A program made the position numbers and the translations under genes. Of a stretch of 64,000 nt of DNA, positions 44,302 to 53,054 are shown piece by piece (position 1 is the stretch's first letter; every line of letters starts with the position of its first letter). The notes beneath the pieces are model-generated. The model made no database searches, was not told where the DNA came from, and saw nothing but the letters and a program-made list of their open reading frames with translations. The DNA is from Candidatus Poribacteria bacterium (GTDB lineage Bacteria > Poribacteria > WGA-4E > WGA-3G), in contig JAJEGI010000005.1 in NCBI GenBank assembly GCA_022819945.1, positions 86,679-150,678 on the forward strand. Reading direction: 5' to 3'.

Positions 44302-45117
44302 ATGCTTAACCCACCTCAACGAACCGCAAGGAAAATTAAAAATCTGCTACCGATTACAACGATATGGTGGCGCGAAATCATTAGGTTTTATCGCCAACGG
44401 AGTCGACTCTTCAGTGCTATTGCGCAACCCTTGGTATTTTGGATTCTCATTGGGAGCGGGTTGAGCGCTTCTTTCCGACCGGCTGGTGCAACAGATGAAC
44501 TGGATTATATTGCGTATTTTTATCCGGGTATCGTCGTTTTAGTGTTGCTTTTTACGTCTATTTTAGCTACAATTTATGTTGTCAATGATAGGCGCGAGGG
44601 CTTCGTAAAAGGGATACTTGTCGCGCCAGTCCCAAGGTGGCGGATCGTACTCGCACAAGCGTTAGGCGGGACAACGTTAGCACTTTTGCAAGGTGTGCTG
44701 CTGTTATTACTCGCGCCGATGACCGGCATCCGATTCGGTGCCGCATCGTTCTTTCTCACGCTCGGTGTGATGGCACTTTTGGCGTTTAGCTTGACAAACC
44801 TCGGACTCCTCATCGCGTGGCGGATGGATTCAACGCAAGGATTTCATGCAATTATGAATCTCCTGCTAATTCCGATTTGGCTGCTTTCCGGCGCGTTTTT
44901 TCCGAGTACTGGCGTCCCCAGTTGGTTGGCATGGACAATGAAAATCAATCCGTTAACGTACGGGCTTGCAGCTTTTCGGCATAGCCTCTACCTTGACACC
45001 GCCACAAAAGCATTCGGAGAGGAGACCACTTGGACACTCTCTATGCTGATTACTGGTCTGTTTTGTATTTTGACGTATATGGGCGCAACGCTTACAGCGT
45101 CCGCACAAACGAATTAA
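44302..45117 (+). CDS. ABC-2 type transporter permease
   Basis: A 271-residue membrane protein with six hydrophobic segments and the ABC-2 pattern (QPLVFWILIGSGLSASF, DRREGFVKGILVAPVPRWRI, IPIWLLSGAFFPSTGVPSWL). It pairs with the ATPase upstream in an exporter. The start at the ATG 44302 is preceded by GAGAGGTGGG; an earlier in-frame start at 44227 lies inside a dispersed repeat and was rejected. Confidence 0.85.
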   Translation: MLNPPQRTARKIKNLLPITTIWWREIIRFYRQRSRLFSAIAQPLVFWILIGSGLSASFRPAGATDELDYIAYFYPGIVVLVLLFTSILATIYVVNDRREGFVKGILVAPVPRWRIVLAQALGGTTLALLQGVLLLLLAPMTGIRFGAASFFLTLGVMALLAFSLTNLGLLIAWRMDSTQGFHAIMNLLLIPIWLLSGAFFPSTGVPSWLAWTMKINPLTYGLAAFRHSLYLDTATKAFGEETTWTLSMLITGLFCILTYMGATLTASAQTN

Positions 45118-45226
45118 ATAGGTATCGGTCTCCCCCAGCGGGGCACACGCCAAAAAGTCGTGAATTGTTACATCAAAACCTCTTAACCGACAACTGGCAA
45201 CCGATAACCCTTAAAAGGAGGACTGG

Positions 45227-45892
45227 ATGCTTGATCAATGGCTACCTGAGAACGTATCAACGTTCGGGCAAGGCGTTGATAACCTCTTTCACGCTATCTA
45301 TTGGCTTACGCTCGTTGTGTTTATCCTTGTGATTGGCACCCTTATTGTTTTTCTCATTAAATATCGACATCAGGAAGGCAAAAAGGCAGACTACATTGAA
45401 GGAAGCACAACGCTGGAAATTGTCTGGACAGCCGCTACAACGGTGATTGTCTTTGTACTCGCTATGTTCAGTTACCCGCAGTGGAACAATATTAAATCAC
45501 CCACACAATTTCCTGAGAATCCAGATGTTGTCGTCCAGGTCAGTGGAAAGCAGTTTAACTGGGATATGACTTATCCCGGTCCCGATAACGAATTCGGGAC
45601 AGACGATGACTTGGTATTGGAAAACGAATTGCATGTACCGGTCAACGCGGTCGTGCATATCCGATTAACCTCTGTGGATGTCATCCACAGCTTTTTTGTG
45701 CCACAATTACGCCTGAAACAGGACGCATTGCCTAACCGATTTATCAACGTCTGGTTTGAAGCAACGAAAGCAGGACGTTATGAGATTCCCTGTGCCGAAC
45801 TCTGTGGATTCGGACACTCCGGAATGCTCGGCTACCTGAATGTACATACACAAGCCGACTACGACGCTTGGGTACAAGAAAGATGGCCGTAG
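45227..45892 (+). CDS. ctaC: Cytochrome c oxidase subunit II (CuA)
   Basis: A 221-residue protein with two membrane helices, then a periplasmic cupredoxin domain. The CuA ligands are visible: H154 (DVIHSFFVPQLRLKQD) and C189, C193, H197, M200 in CAELCGFGHSGM. No cytochrome c domain is fused, so the oxidase is aa3 rather than caa3 and needs external cytochrome or copper donors. A strong AAAAGGAGG precedes the ATG. Its stop codon is formed inside a palindromic repeat. Confidence 0.95.
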   Translation: MLDQWLPENVSTFGQGVDNLFHAIYWLTLVVFILVIGTLIVFLIKYRHQEGKKADYIEGSTTLEIVWTAATTVIVFVLAMFSYPQWNNIKSPTQFPENPDVVVQVSGKQFNWDMTYPGPDNEFGTDDDLVLENELHVPVNAVVHIRLTSVDVIHSFFVPQLRLKQDALPNRFINVWFEATKAGRYEIPCAELCGFGHSGMLGYLNVHTQADYDAWVQERWP

Positions 45893-45915
45893 GGGCGAGG
45901 TTACCTCGTCCGTAC
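45889..45915 (+). repeat. GC-rich palindrome at the ctaC stop codon
   Basis: GTAGGGGCGAGGTTACCTCG then TCCGTAC is an imperfect palindrome. Its first TAG is the stop of ctaC. A near-identical unit lies within ctaA at 48374-48403. Confidence 0.65.
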
Positions 45916-45937
45916 AGGCTGAAGGAGGACAATAACG

Positions 45938-47761
45938 ATGCACGATAACGAACATGCGTCACATGATCACGAAGAAAGTTTTATTCGTAAATACATCTTT
46001 TCGCTCGACCACAAAACGATTGGGAAACAGTTCCTTATCTATGGACTGATTATGTTCTTCGTCGGTGGCGGGCTTGCACTACTCTTTAGATGGCAACTCG
46101 CCTACCCCGATCAACCACTACCTATCATCGGTGCCTCACAACAATATATTGACGAGGGCGAAGTTGTTACAGGTGCTGACAGGATGTGGGAACGTATCTA
46201 TGAGTCGGATAAAGAGGAATGGCTTGAAGTCAGCATGCCAAGTGGGGTCATCACACCCGAATTTTACAACATGCTGTTCACGATGCATGCCACCATTATG
46301 GTGTTCTTCGTCGTTGTTCCCATCTTGGTCGGTGCCTTCGGGAACTTCTTAATTCCGTTGATGATCGGTACACGGGATATGGCATTTCCGATTCTCAACA
46401 TGCTCTCCTTTTGGCTTGCAGTCCTTGCAGCGATTGTGATGGTGATGGGATTCTTTGTACCCGGTGGACACGCTTCAGCAGGATGGACAGGCTACGCGCC
46501 CCTCTCTTCTGATGCACAGTGGACAGGGGTCGAGTGGGGGCTAAATCTCTGGGCGATTAGTTTACTCCTTCAAGGCTTTTCCTCTCTGGTGGGTTCTATT
46601 AACTACATTACAACTATTATCAATATGCGCGCACCGGGGATGACCTTCTTTCGGATGCCGTTAGTCATCTGGTCACTCTTCATCGTCGCGATTCTCTTGC
46701 TGCTCGCGTTCCCTGTGCTATCTTCTGCACTCGCACTTCTCATCTTTGATAGGCTTGCGGGGACAACGTTCTTCTCCGCAACAGCGGAAGGGGGCGGTGA
46801 TCCCCTGCTCTGGCAACATCTGTTCTGGTTCTTCGGGCACCCGGAGGTCTACATCCTTATTCTACCAGGAATGGGTATCGCTTCTGAGTTGATCCCTGTC
46901 TTTTCACGGAAACCGATCTTCGGATACCGGTCTATGGTCTACGCAATGATCGCCATCGCGTTTTTGGGGTGGATCGTCTGGGGACATCACATGTTCCAAA
47001 GTGGTATGCGTTCCGGAATGGGGAACTTCTTTATGACGACAACTATGCTCATTGCGGTGCCTTCAGCCATCAAAACATTTAACTGGCTTGGAACAATGTT
47101 CCGAGGGTCCATCCGATTTACAACCCCGATGCTTCACGGGATCGCCTTCGTTTCGATGTTTGTCATCGGTGGACTCAGCGGTATCTATATGGCGAACACG
47201 CCTGTGGATGTCTATATCCACGACACTTACTTCATTGTAGCGCATATTCACTACGTTGTGTTCGGCGGTAGTCTGTTCGCTATCTTCGGGGGCATCATCT
47301 TCTGGTTCCCAAAAATGTACGGACGCTATATGAACGACGCGCTCTCCAAAATCCATTTTTGGTTGACGTTCATCGCGTTCAACTGCACATTCTTCCCGAT
47401 GCATATTCTCGGTGTAGGTGCACACATGCGGCGAATCGCCAATCCGACGCAGTACGAGTACCTACAGGGGTTTGAGGGCATGAACATCTTTATCACGATG
47501 AGCGCGTTCACACTCGGATTCGCACAGTTAATACTCGTCTTTAACTTCTTCTGGAGCATGTACAAGGGGAAAGCCGCCGAACAGAATCCATGGCAGGTCA
47601 ACACACTGGAGTGGGAAGCACCGACACCCGTACCGCACGGCAACTTCGGTCAAATCCCAACTGTCTACCGCGGTCCCTATGAATATAGTGTCCCCGGTGA
47701 AGAATCTGATTGGATTCCGCAGGCTGAACCTGAACACGCACCCGCAACAAGCGGAGACTAA
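45938..47761 (+). CDS. ctaD: Cytochrome c oxidase subunit I (heme a/a3-CuB)
   Basis: A 607-residue heme-copper oxidase subunit with about 12 helices. FFGHPEVYILILPG contains the CuB His cross-linked to Tyr, WGHHMFQSGM gives two further CuB ligands, and HDTYFIVAHIHYVVFGG holds the heme a3 and a ligands. These fit an A-type proton-pumping oxidase. An AAGGAGG site precedes the ATG. The extracellular loop after helix 1 (about 55-95) is long. Confidence 0.96.
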   Translation: MHDNEHASHDHEESFIRKYIFSLDHKTIGKQFLIYGLIMFFVGGGLALLFRWQLAYPDQPLPIIGASQQYIDEGEVVTGADRMWERIYESDKEEWLEVSMPSGVITPEFYNMLFTMHATIMVFFVVVPILVGAFGNFLIPLMIGTRDMAFPILNMLSFWLAVLAAIVMVMGFFVPGGHASAGWTGYAPLSSDAQWTGVEWGLNLWAISLLLQGFSSLVGSINYITTIINMRAPGMTFFRMPLVIWSLFIVAILLLLAFPVLSSALALLIFDRLAGTTFFSATAEGGGDPLLWQHLFWFFGHPEVYILILPGMGIASELIPVFSRKPIFGYRSMVYAMIAIAFLGWIVWGHHMFQSGMRSGMGNFFMTTTMLIAVPSAIKTFNWLGTMFRGSIRFTTPMLHGIAFVSMFVIGGLSGIYMANTPVDVYIHDTYFIVAHIHYVVFGGSLFAIFGGIIFWFPKMYGRYMNDALSKIHFWLTFIAFNCTFFPMHILGVGAHMRRIANPTQYEYLQGFEGMNIFITMSAFTLGFAQLILVFNFFWSMYKGKAAEQNPWQVNTLEWEAPTPVPHGNFGQIPTVYRGPYEYSVPGEESDWIPQAEPEHAPATSGD

Positions 47762-47889
47762 GAGACAGAGGAACAATGGAATGGAAGAACGGAAGGATGG
47801 AAGGAGGGGCCCCAACCTTCCTATCTTCCTGTCTTCCAACCACGAATCTTCCTGCCTGCCGTTCTTTTGGCTTTTGGTGGAAATTTGGC

Positions 47890-48837
47890 ATGAAACAACA
47901 CGCGAGTTATAGTCCATGGCTACACAGAATGGCACGCCTCACCGCAGGTGCAACGTTCTTATTAATTGTTATCGGCGGAATTGTCACAAGTACTGATTCC
48001 GGATTGGCTGTCCCCGATTGGCCAACAACCTTCGGGTACAATATGTTCCTCTATCCATTATCAGAGATGGTAGGTGGTATCCTATATGAGCATAGCCATC
48101 GACTCATGGGGTCGCTCGTTGGAATTCTGATGATCGGTCTCTTTATCTTGATATTGGTGAGAGATTCTCGGAAATGGTTGAAATGGCTCGGACTTGCCGC
48201 ACTCATCGCTGTCATTGTACAGGGTGTCCTCGGTGGATTACGGGTTACACAGATTAATCGCAACTTCGCGATTGTGCATGCATGTCTGGCGCAAGCGTTT
48301 TTCGCACTGCTCTGTGGCATCGCGTGGTTCACCTCTCGTGAATGGTGGCAAAATAAAACTGAAGCCCCGATTCGTAGGGGCGAGGTCTCCTCGCCCGCAC
48401 TACGCCGATTAAGTCTGATTACAACGTGTCTTATTTATCTGCAGCTCATCTTTGGCGCGATTTTACGGCATACCGGCAGCAGACTCGACGCACATCTTCT
48501 CTTTGCTTTCTTGGTCGCACTGCATATCTTTTTATTGGCAAGACGTATTCTTGGGACAAATGGTGAACCGCAGAGAATTGGACAATCTATGCCGTTGCTA
48601 TTGCTGAGCCTGCTTGCAATCCAGTTAATGCTCGGCACTGGGGCATTTTTCGCGAAACTGACGGCATTCGGTGAAACATTCGCAGCAGCACTTACAGTAA
48701 CAATCACCACTGCCCACGTCGCAGTCGGCGCACTCATGTTGGTAAGCAGTTTTGTGCTTACCCTGAAAATCTACCAGTTCACTGACGCATCGGTAACTCT
48801 TGAAACAGCAACAGGTGGCGCGCTGGTTACAGAGTGA
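47890..48837 (+). CDS. ctaA: Heme A synthase (CtaA/Cox15)
   Basis: A 315-residue membrane enzyme that oxidises the heme O methyl group to make heme A for the aa3 oxidase. Typical blocks are GGIVTSTDSGLAVPDWPTTF, HSHRLMGSLVG, HACLAQAFFALL and a late AHVAVGALML. The region 47762-47889 upstream is a GGAAGA-rich repeat, so the start was set at ATG 47890. Residues about 162-172 (IRRGEVSSPAL) are translation of a palindromic repeat inserted in frame in a loop. Confidence 0.9.
   Translation: MKQHASYSPWLHRMARLTAGATFLLIVIGGIVTSTDSGLAVPDWPTTFGYNMFLYPLSEMVGGILYEHSHRLMGSLVGILMIGLFILILVRDSRKWLKWLGLAALIAVIVQGVLGGLRVTQINRNFAIVHACLAQAFFALLCGIAWFTSREWWQNKTEAPIRRGEVSSPALRRLSLITTCLIYLQLIFGAILRHTGSRLDAHLLFAFLVALHIFLLARRILGTNGEPQRIGQSMPLLLLSLLAIQLMLGTGAFFAKLTAFGETFAAALTVTITTAHVAVGALMLVSSFVLTLKIYQFTDASVTLETATGGALVTE
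48374..48403 (+). repeat. Palindromic repeat inserted within the ctaA reading frame
   Basis: GTAGGGGCGAGGTCTCCTCG then CCCGCACTAC, a near copy of the unit at 45889-45915, lies in frame in a predicted loop of CtaA and keeps the frame open. Confidence 0.65.
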
Positions 48838-48847
48838 AATAGACATT

Positions 48848-49774
48848 ATGCCTTTAACAACAGTAACATTACCAGACAACACAGATACAGCAAACCCGCC
48901 GTCAAAGCACTCCGTTTTCGCGCGGCGCGTGGCGGATTACGTCGAGTTTATCAAACCGAGGTTGGTGGTGATGATACTCATTACGACCGCTACAGGGTTC
49001 TATCTCGGCGCGCAACAGACTGTAGATTGGATGCTTTGCCTGCATACGCTTATCGGTGCTGGGTTGACAGCGGCGGGCGTATTGGGACTCAACCAGTACC
49101 TTGAACGCGATGTAGATGCCCAAATGAAACGGACGCAGGAGCGACCGCTTCCTGATGGTAGGATGAACCCCTTGGAGGCATTGTTTGTTGGTGCTGCCCT
49201 CACGAGTGGTGGAATGCTTTATCTAACATTCGTCGTCAATATGCTGAGCGGGTTCGTCATTTCGCTGATAGTGGTGAGTTATCTGTTTCTCTATACACCG
49301 CTGAAACGGAAGACCTCACTGTGTACGCTTATTGGTGCGGTGCCAGGCGCGCTGCCGCCTGTTGTTGGATGGGTCGCAGCACGAGGTTCGCTAACAGGTG
49401 AAGCGTGGGTCCTATTTGCAATACTCTTTTTATGGCAGCTCCCACACTCTCTCGCGATAGCCATCATCTATCGTGAAGACTACGCAAAAGCTGGATTCCG
49501 ATTGCTACCAGTCATTCATCCAGATGGCGCGAGCACATGCCGTCAAATTGTGATTAATTGCGTCGCACTCCTCGGAATAGGTTTGTTGCCTGCGTTGTAC
49601 AACATCGCTGGGAGTATCTATTTCTTTACAGCACTCGTAGCAGGCGTGGCATTTTTGGCGTTCGGTATCTATTTAGCACGGACACGCTCCATAAAAGCCG
49701 CACGTTACCTCTTATATGCATCGTTGCTCTATCTACCAGTGGTATTTATAACAATGGCGTTGGATAAAATCTAA
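48848..49774 (+). CDS. ctaB: Protoheme IX farnesyltransferase (heme O synthase)
   Basis: A 308-residue UbiA-family prenyltransferase that adds farnesyl to heme B. The Asp-rich motif NQYLERDVDAQMKRTQERPL and the second motif YREDYAKAGFRLLPV are present, with about nine helices. The ATG at 48848 lies 10 bases after the ctaA stop; an upstream in-frame TTG overlapping ctaA is less likely. The next gene overlaps by one base. Confidence 0.93.
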   Translation: MPLTTVTLPDNTDTANPPSKHSVFARRVADYVEFIKPRLVVMILITTATGFYLGAQQTVDWMLCLHTLIGAGLTAAGVLGLNQYLERDVDAQMKRTQERPLPDGRMNPLEALFVGAALTSGGMLYLTFVVNMLSGFVISLIVVSYLFLYTPLKRKTSLCTLIGAVPGALPPVVGWVAARGSLTGEAWVLFAILFLWQLPHSLAIAIIYREDYAKAGFRLLPVIHPDGASTCRQIVINCVALLGIGLLPALYNIAGSIYFFTALVAGVAFLAFGIYLARTRSIKAARYLLYASLLYLPVVFITMALDKI

Positions 49775-50175
49775 TGAGGAACCTACAAACCATGAACGCA
49801 CCAGAACATCGTGAGCGAAATCGCCGCCTCGGACTCGTCCTGTGCCTGTTGTTTGCAGGGTTATTTGCTATTGTAACGGCAGCAATTGTTACAGGCAGCA
49901 AATTGCCTCAATCTGTTGAAAGTGTTGTTAGTCGTCTTATCGTTCCGGTTCTGGGCATCATCGGGCTGCTATTGATTTTCGCAGCAGTAGGTGAAATTAT
50001 TCAAAACCGCCGCCTTGCTTTCATCTTATCTCTGCTATTGATCGGGCTGCTTATTATTGGAACAGTCGCAAGCGGTATCGGTACCGTGATTTTAGGTATC
50101 TGCTTGGTGCTGTTGGTTATCGCGGCAGTCGTTGAAATTGTGCTTCGGATTCTAAAAAATAGGGTGCGTGAATGA
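49774..50175 (+). CDS. Small hypothetical membrane protein
   Basis: A 133-residue protein (127 if started at ATG 49792, which has AGGA upstream) with four hydrophobic segments, such as LVLCLLFAGLFAIVTAAIVT and IGTVILGICLVLLVIAAVVE. No family recognised. It overlaps both neighbours by 1-4 bases within the oxidase operon, so a part in oxidase assembly is likely by context only. Confidence 0.6.
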   Translation: MRNLQTMNAPEHRERNRRLGLVLCLLFAGLFAIVTAAIVTGSKLPQSVESVVSRLIVPVLGIIGLLLIFAAVGEIIQNRRLAFILSLLLIGLLIIGTVASGIGTVILGICLVLLVIAAVVEIVLRILKNRVRE

Positions 50176-50765
50176 TGGCACATAATAACTCTGAAGTCCA
50201 GGGACGTCAGCCGTTAAGCAACGCACGATTGGGCATATTAGTACTACTCGGTGCAGAGACGATGTTGTTCTCGGGGCTTATCGGCACATTTCTCGTATTT
50301 CGAGTCGGGAATGTCACATGGCCCCCGCCATCACATATCGGGATTGAGTTACCACGTGTCGTAACCGGCATTAATACCGCCCTGCTGCTGCTCAGTGGTT
50401 ACACAATGGTTCAAGCGTGGCGCGCGATCCAGAAAGACAGAGTCAAGCAGCTCCGTAATTGGCTACTAATCACCGGGGCACTTGGGCTACTTTTTCTCGG
50501 TGTACAAGGCAGCGAGTGGGTACAACTCATTCGCAACGGACTCACACTTCAATCTGGCGTATATGGCGGCATCTTTTATGTGCTAATTGGGTGCCATGCC
50601 GTTCACGTGCTGAGTGCTGTTATCTGGTTGTTTATTGTTTTCGGGATGGCGATGGCAGGGCGTTTTTCTGCAACCCGTTACGTCGGCGTTGATACCTGCA
50701 CGATCTATTGGATTTTTGTCGTCGCACTCTGGCCGATTCTCTACGTTTTGGTATATCTCTCGTAG
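50172..50765 (+). CDS. ctaE: Cytochrome c oxidase subunit III (first copy)
   Basis: A 197-residue protein with five helices, the short five-helix type of subunit III. RLGILVLLGAETMLFSGLIG and GCHAVHVLSAVIWLFIVFG followed by YWIFVVALWPILYVLVYLS are family patterns. Overlaps the previous gene by an ATGA. A second subunit III gene lies at 51141, an unusual duplication in one operon. Confidence 0.85.
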   Translation: MMAHNNSEVQGRQPLSNARLGILVLLGAETMLFSGLIGTFLVFRVGNVTWPPPSHIGIELPRVVTGINTALLLLSGYTMVQAWRAIQKDRVKQLRNWLLITGALGLLFLGVQGSEWVQLIRNGLTLQSGVYGGIFYVLIGCHAVHVLSAVIWLFIVFGMAMAGRFSATRYVGVDTCTIYWIFVVALWPILYVLVYLS

Positions 50766-50787
50766 AATCGCGAAAGGAACTGTTAGA

Positions 50788-51012
50788 ATGCATAGATTTT
50801 TTTTCTGGGTCTCCCTCTTGATAGTCGTCATGCTCATCGTACCGACATATCTTGAAGCATGCCCTGGATGTAAAACACTTGATGACCCGATCGGTAAAGG
50901 TTTTAATTGGAGTATCCTTTTTCTGATTGCGATGCCTTTTACGGTTTTCGGGGTCATCAGCGGCACGATTTTCTTACATTACCGGCGTGCAAACACGGAA
51001 CCGACGGATTAA
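50788..51012 (+). CDS. Small membrane protein with CPGC motif
   Basis: A 74-residue protein: signal-like helix (FFFWVSLLIVVMLIVPTYLE), ACPGCKTL, then a second helix. Two cysteines spaced CxxC outside the membrane could bind copper or be redox active. GAAAGGAA precedes the ATG. No family recognised; position between the two subunit III genes suggests a role in copper delivery or assembly. Confidence 0.6.
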   Translation: MHRFFFWVSLLIVVMLIVPTYLEACPGCKTLDDPIGKGFNWSILFLIAMPFTVFGVISGTIFLHYRRANTEPTD

Positions 51013-51044
51013 GAGACTATCTAATCAAAGGAGTTGTCAATCTT

Positions 51045-51119
51045 TAGTTATCGGTTAAAGAGACGTTTTCTATGTATCAAAAATTCTTAACCGACAACTG
51101 ATAACCGACAACCGATAAC
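51045..51119 (+). repeat. Intergenic inverted repeat, GATAAC family
   Basis: AGTTATCGGTTAA (51045) pairs with the downstream TTAACCGACAACTGATAACC region; a direct GATAACCGACAACCGATAAC array follows. It lies before the second subunit III gene; similar arrays precede ctaC and the cupredoxin gene at 42374. Confidence 0.55.
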
Positions 51120-51140
51120 GCATAAAGGAGTTTAAATATA

Positions 51141-51791
51141 GTGGAACACGCTACCACTTTAGATCACACTGAAGACGTATATGAGCCTTCGCTTACACCG
51201 GATAGCCTCGGCAAACTCGGCATGTGGATTTTCCTCGTCGGCGATACCATGTCGTTTGGCGCGCTGCTCGCAGCTTACGCGGCACTCCGGGCGGGTGCAG
51301 GCATAGTCGGTTGGGTCCCACCGAGTGAGATCCTCGGTATTAACCTAACCGCTTTTATGACTTTCCTACTGATATGCAGTAGTGTCACTATGGTGAAAGC
51401 ACTCGAATCTATTCAGAACGGCAATGTTTCGCGCATGTGCACGTTCTTAGGGTTAACGATCTTAGGTGGTGTCATCTTCCTCGGCCTTCAGGCGTATGAA
51501 TGGTATCATCTGATTACCCACGGATTGACACTCACCGGTATCCCTGATCATGGGTTGTCGGGCGCAGCGATTAGCGGTTCAACACTTTTTGGTCCCACTT
51601 TCTACGCCATCACAGGTTTCCACGGGATGCATGTGACCGGTGGAGTCATTTATCTTATCGTCATTTTGATACATGGCTTGCGGGGTAGGTATACCGCTGA
51701 GTTTAACCATGAAGTAGAAATCGTCGGACTCTATTGGCACTTCGTTGACCTTATCTGGATTATGGTCTTCACCTTTATCTATCTACTGTAG
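51141..51791 (+). CDS. ctaE: Cytochrome c oxidase subunit III (second copy)
   Basis: A 216-residue protein with the subunit III pattern: GKLGMWIFLVGDTMSFGALL, FLGLQAYEWYHLITHGLT, FYAITGFHGMHVTGGVIYLI and YWHFVDLIWIMVFTFIYLL. The Glu in AYEWYHL and the His in GFHGMHV are conserved positions. Starts with GTG, ribosome site AAAGGAG 10 bases upstream. It differs clearly from the copy at 50172, so it is not a recent duplicate. Confidence 0.92.
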   Translation: MEHATTLDHTEDVYEPSLTPDSLGKLGMWIFLVGDTMSFGALLAAYAALRAGAGIVGWVPPSEILGINLTAFMTFLLICSSVTMVKALESIQNGNVSRMCTFLGLTILGGVIFLGLQAYEWYHLITHGLTLTGIPDHGLSGAAISGSTLFGPTFYAITGFHGMHVTGGVIYLIVILIHGLRGRYTAEFNHEVEIVGLYWHFVDLIWIMVFTFIYLL

Positions 51792-51803
51792 GGGGATATG
51801 AAA

Positions 51804-52142
51804 ATGGCAGAAAACGGACACAAAGAGCATCCGAAATACATGAATATTTTCTGGTGGCTTCTTGCACTAACTATTATTGAGGTCGCTGTCGCAATTCCTG
51901 ATTACGCTGTTGTGCTAAAAGCCATACTGCTCATCGGGTTGGCATGTTCCAAAGCCGCCCTTGTCGCTATCTATTTCATGCATTTGAAATTTGAACGGAA
52001 AACGTTGACGATTATCGTGCTAACGCCTTTTATTATCTGTGTTTTTCTCGTCATTATGCTGATGCCTGATCTCACGTTAGATGCGCGACTTGATGGCATA
52101 GAGAAACCGGCGGCAGAAGTTGTGGATACGTCGTCTCACTAA
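51804..52142 (+). CDS. ctaF: Cytochrome c oxidase subunit IV (prokaryotic type)
   Basis: A 112-residue protein with three helices, matching the small subunit IV family (IFWWLLALTIIEVAVAIPDY, SKAALVAIYFMHLKFERKTL). GGGGGA is 7 bases before ATG 51804; the earlier ATG at 51798 is too close to that site. It stabilises the oxidase core. It lies 12 bases after the second subunit III. Confidence 0.88.
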   Translation: MAENGHKEHPKYMNIFWWLLALTIIEVAVAIPDYAVVLKAILLIGLACSKAALVAIYFMHLKFERKTLTIIVLTPFIICVFLVIMLMPDLTLDARLDGIEKPAAEVVDTSSH

Positions 52143-52161
52143 CGACTGCTGGATTTGAAAT

Positions 52162-52797
52162 ATGGAAGCAGAAGTTACGAATGCCACTAAAACGGGGCGA
52201 AAATTGGACAAAAGCACACTGGTCTGGGTAGCGTTAGGTGTTATCATTATCGCTATCGCCGGCATTAACTTGTGGTCGGTATTTGACACGAAACCAGAGG
52301 CATTAACTGAGACTGTTCCTGTTAGCGTGCCTGACTTTAGCCTCACCAACCAACAAGGAGAACCGTTAGCGTTGTCCGACATGGCGGGGAAAATTTGGGT
52401 CGCCGACTTCATCTTCACTAATTGCCCAACGATTTGTCCAGCGATGACACAAGAGATGGTACGCCTGCAATCCGAATTTGTCGCGGACCCTGTCTATTTC
52501 GTCTCGTTCTCTGTAGATCCAGAGCGCGACACGCCAAGGGTCCTCTCCCGCTACGCAACGACTTACGGCGCAGACGACAGACGTTGGCATTTTCTCACGG
52601 GGGACAAAGCGGAAATATACCAGTTAGCAGAGCAAGGGTTCAGTTTAGCCGCGGGCCACAACGGAAGCGAAATACTTCATAGTCCGCGGTTTGTTCTCGT
52701 CAGAGCGGATGGGGATATCCACGACTTCTACGATAGTCGAAGCGGACCCGCAATGCTGCGTTTACGGCGAGACATCAAAACGCTCCTCGGAAAATAA
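52162..52797 (+). CDS. SCO family copper chaperone
   Basis: A 211-residue thioredoxin-fold protein anchored by a helix at about 20-40. The copper ligands are the CxxxC of FTNCPTICPAM (C88, C92) and H173 in EILHSPRF. SCO proteins load the CuA site of oxidase subunit II, matching its place at the end of the aa3 operon. Confidence 0.93.
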   Translation: MEAEVTNATKTGRKLDKSTLVWVALGVIIIAIAGINLWSVFDTKPEALTETVPVSVPDFSLTNQQGEPLALSDMAGKIWVADFIFTNCPTICPAMTQEMVRLQSEFVADPVYFVSFSVDPERDTPRVLSRYATTYGADDRRWHFLTGDKAEIYQLAEQGFSLAAGHNGSEILHSPRFVLVRADGDIHDFYDSRSGPAMLRLRRDIKTLLGK

Positions 52798-52802
52798 AAG
52801 AC

Positions 52803-53054
52803 GTGAATCTCCTAATCTCTCTCGCGGCTTTTGTGATTCATTTCACATTCGGGTTCTTCCGTGTACGGTTTAAAAGGTTTAGCCGACCCTGGAGTAGATG
52901 TCTCTACATTCCAATCACGATTAACATCGTCGTTCGACATTTTATCCTCGACTGGGACTGGCAAACCGCGATGGTTTACTTATGGCCAGCGACCCTCATC
53001 GCACATATACTCGGCGGCTTTTTAGGGGCGCGTTACAGAAACCGTAGCCCGTAA
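52803..53054 (+). CDS. Small hypothetical membrane protein
   Basis: An 83-residue protein from a GTG 5 bases after the SCO stop, with three hydrophobic stretches (LLISLAAFVIHFTFGFF, LYIPITINIVVRHFIL, YLWPATLIAHILGGFLGARY). No family recognised. Likely co-expressed with the oxidase genes. Confidence 0.55.
   Translation: MNLLISLAAFVIHFTFGFFRVRFKRFSRPWSRCLYIPITINIVVRHFILDWDWQTAMVYLWPATLIAHILGGFLGARYRNRSP

Noticed and set aside
47776..47889. Extended N-terminus of heme A synthase
   Set aside because: The stretch is a GGAAGA/TCTTCC-rich repeat, like the one at 61.64-61.68 kb, and does not match the family N-terminus.
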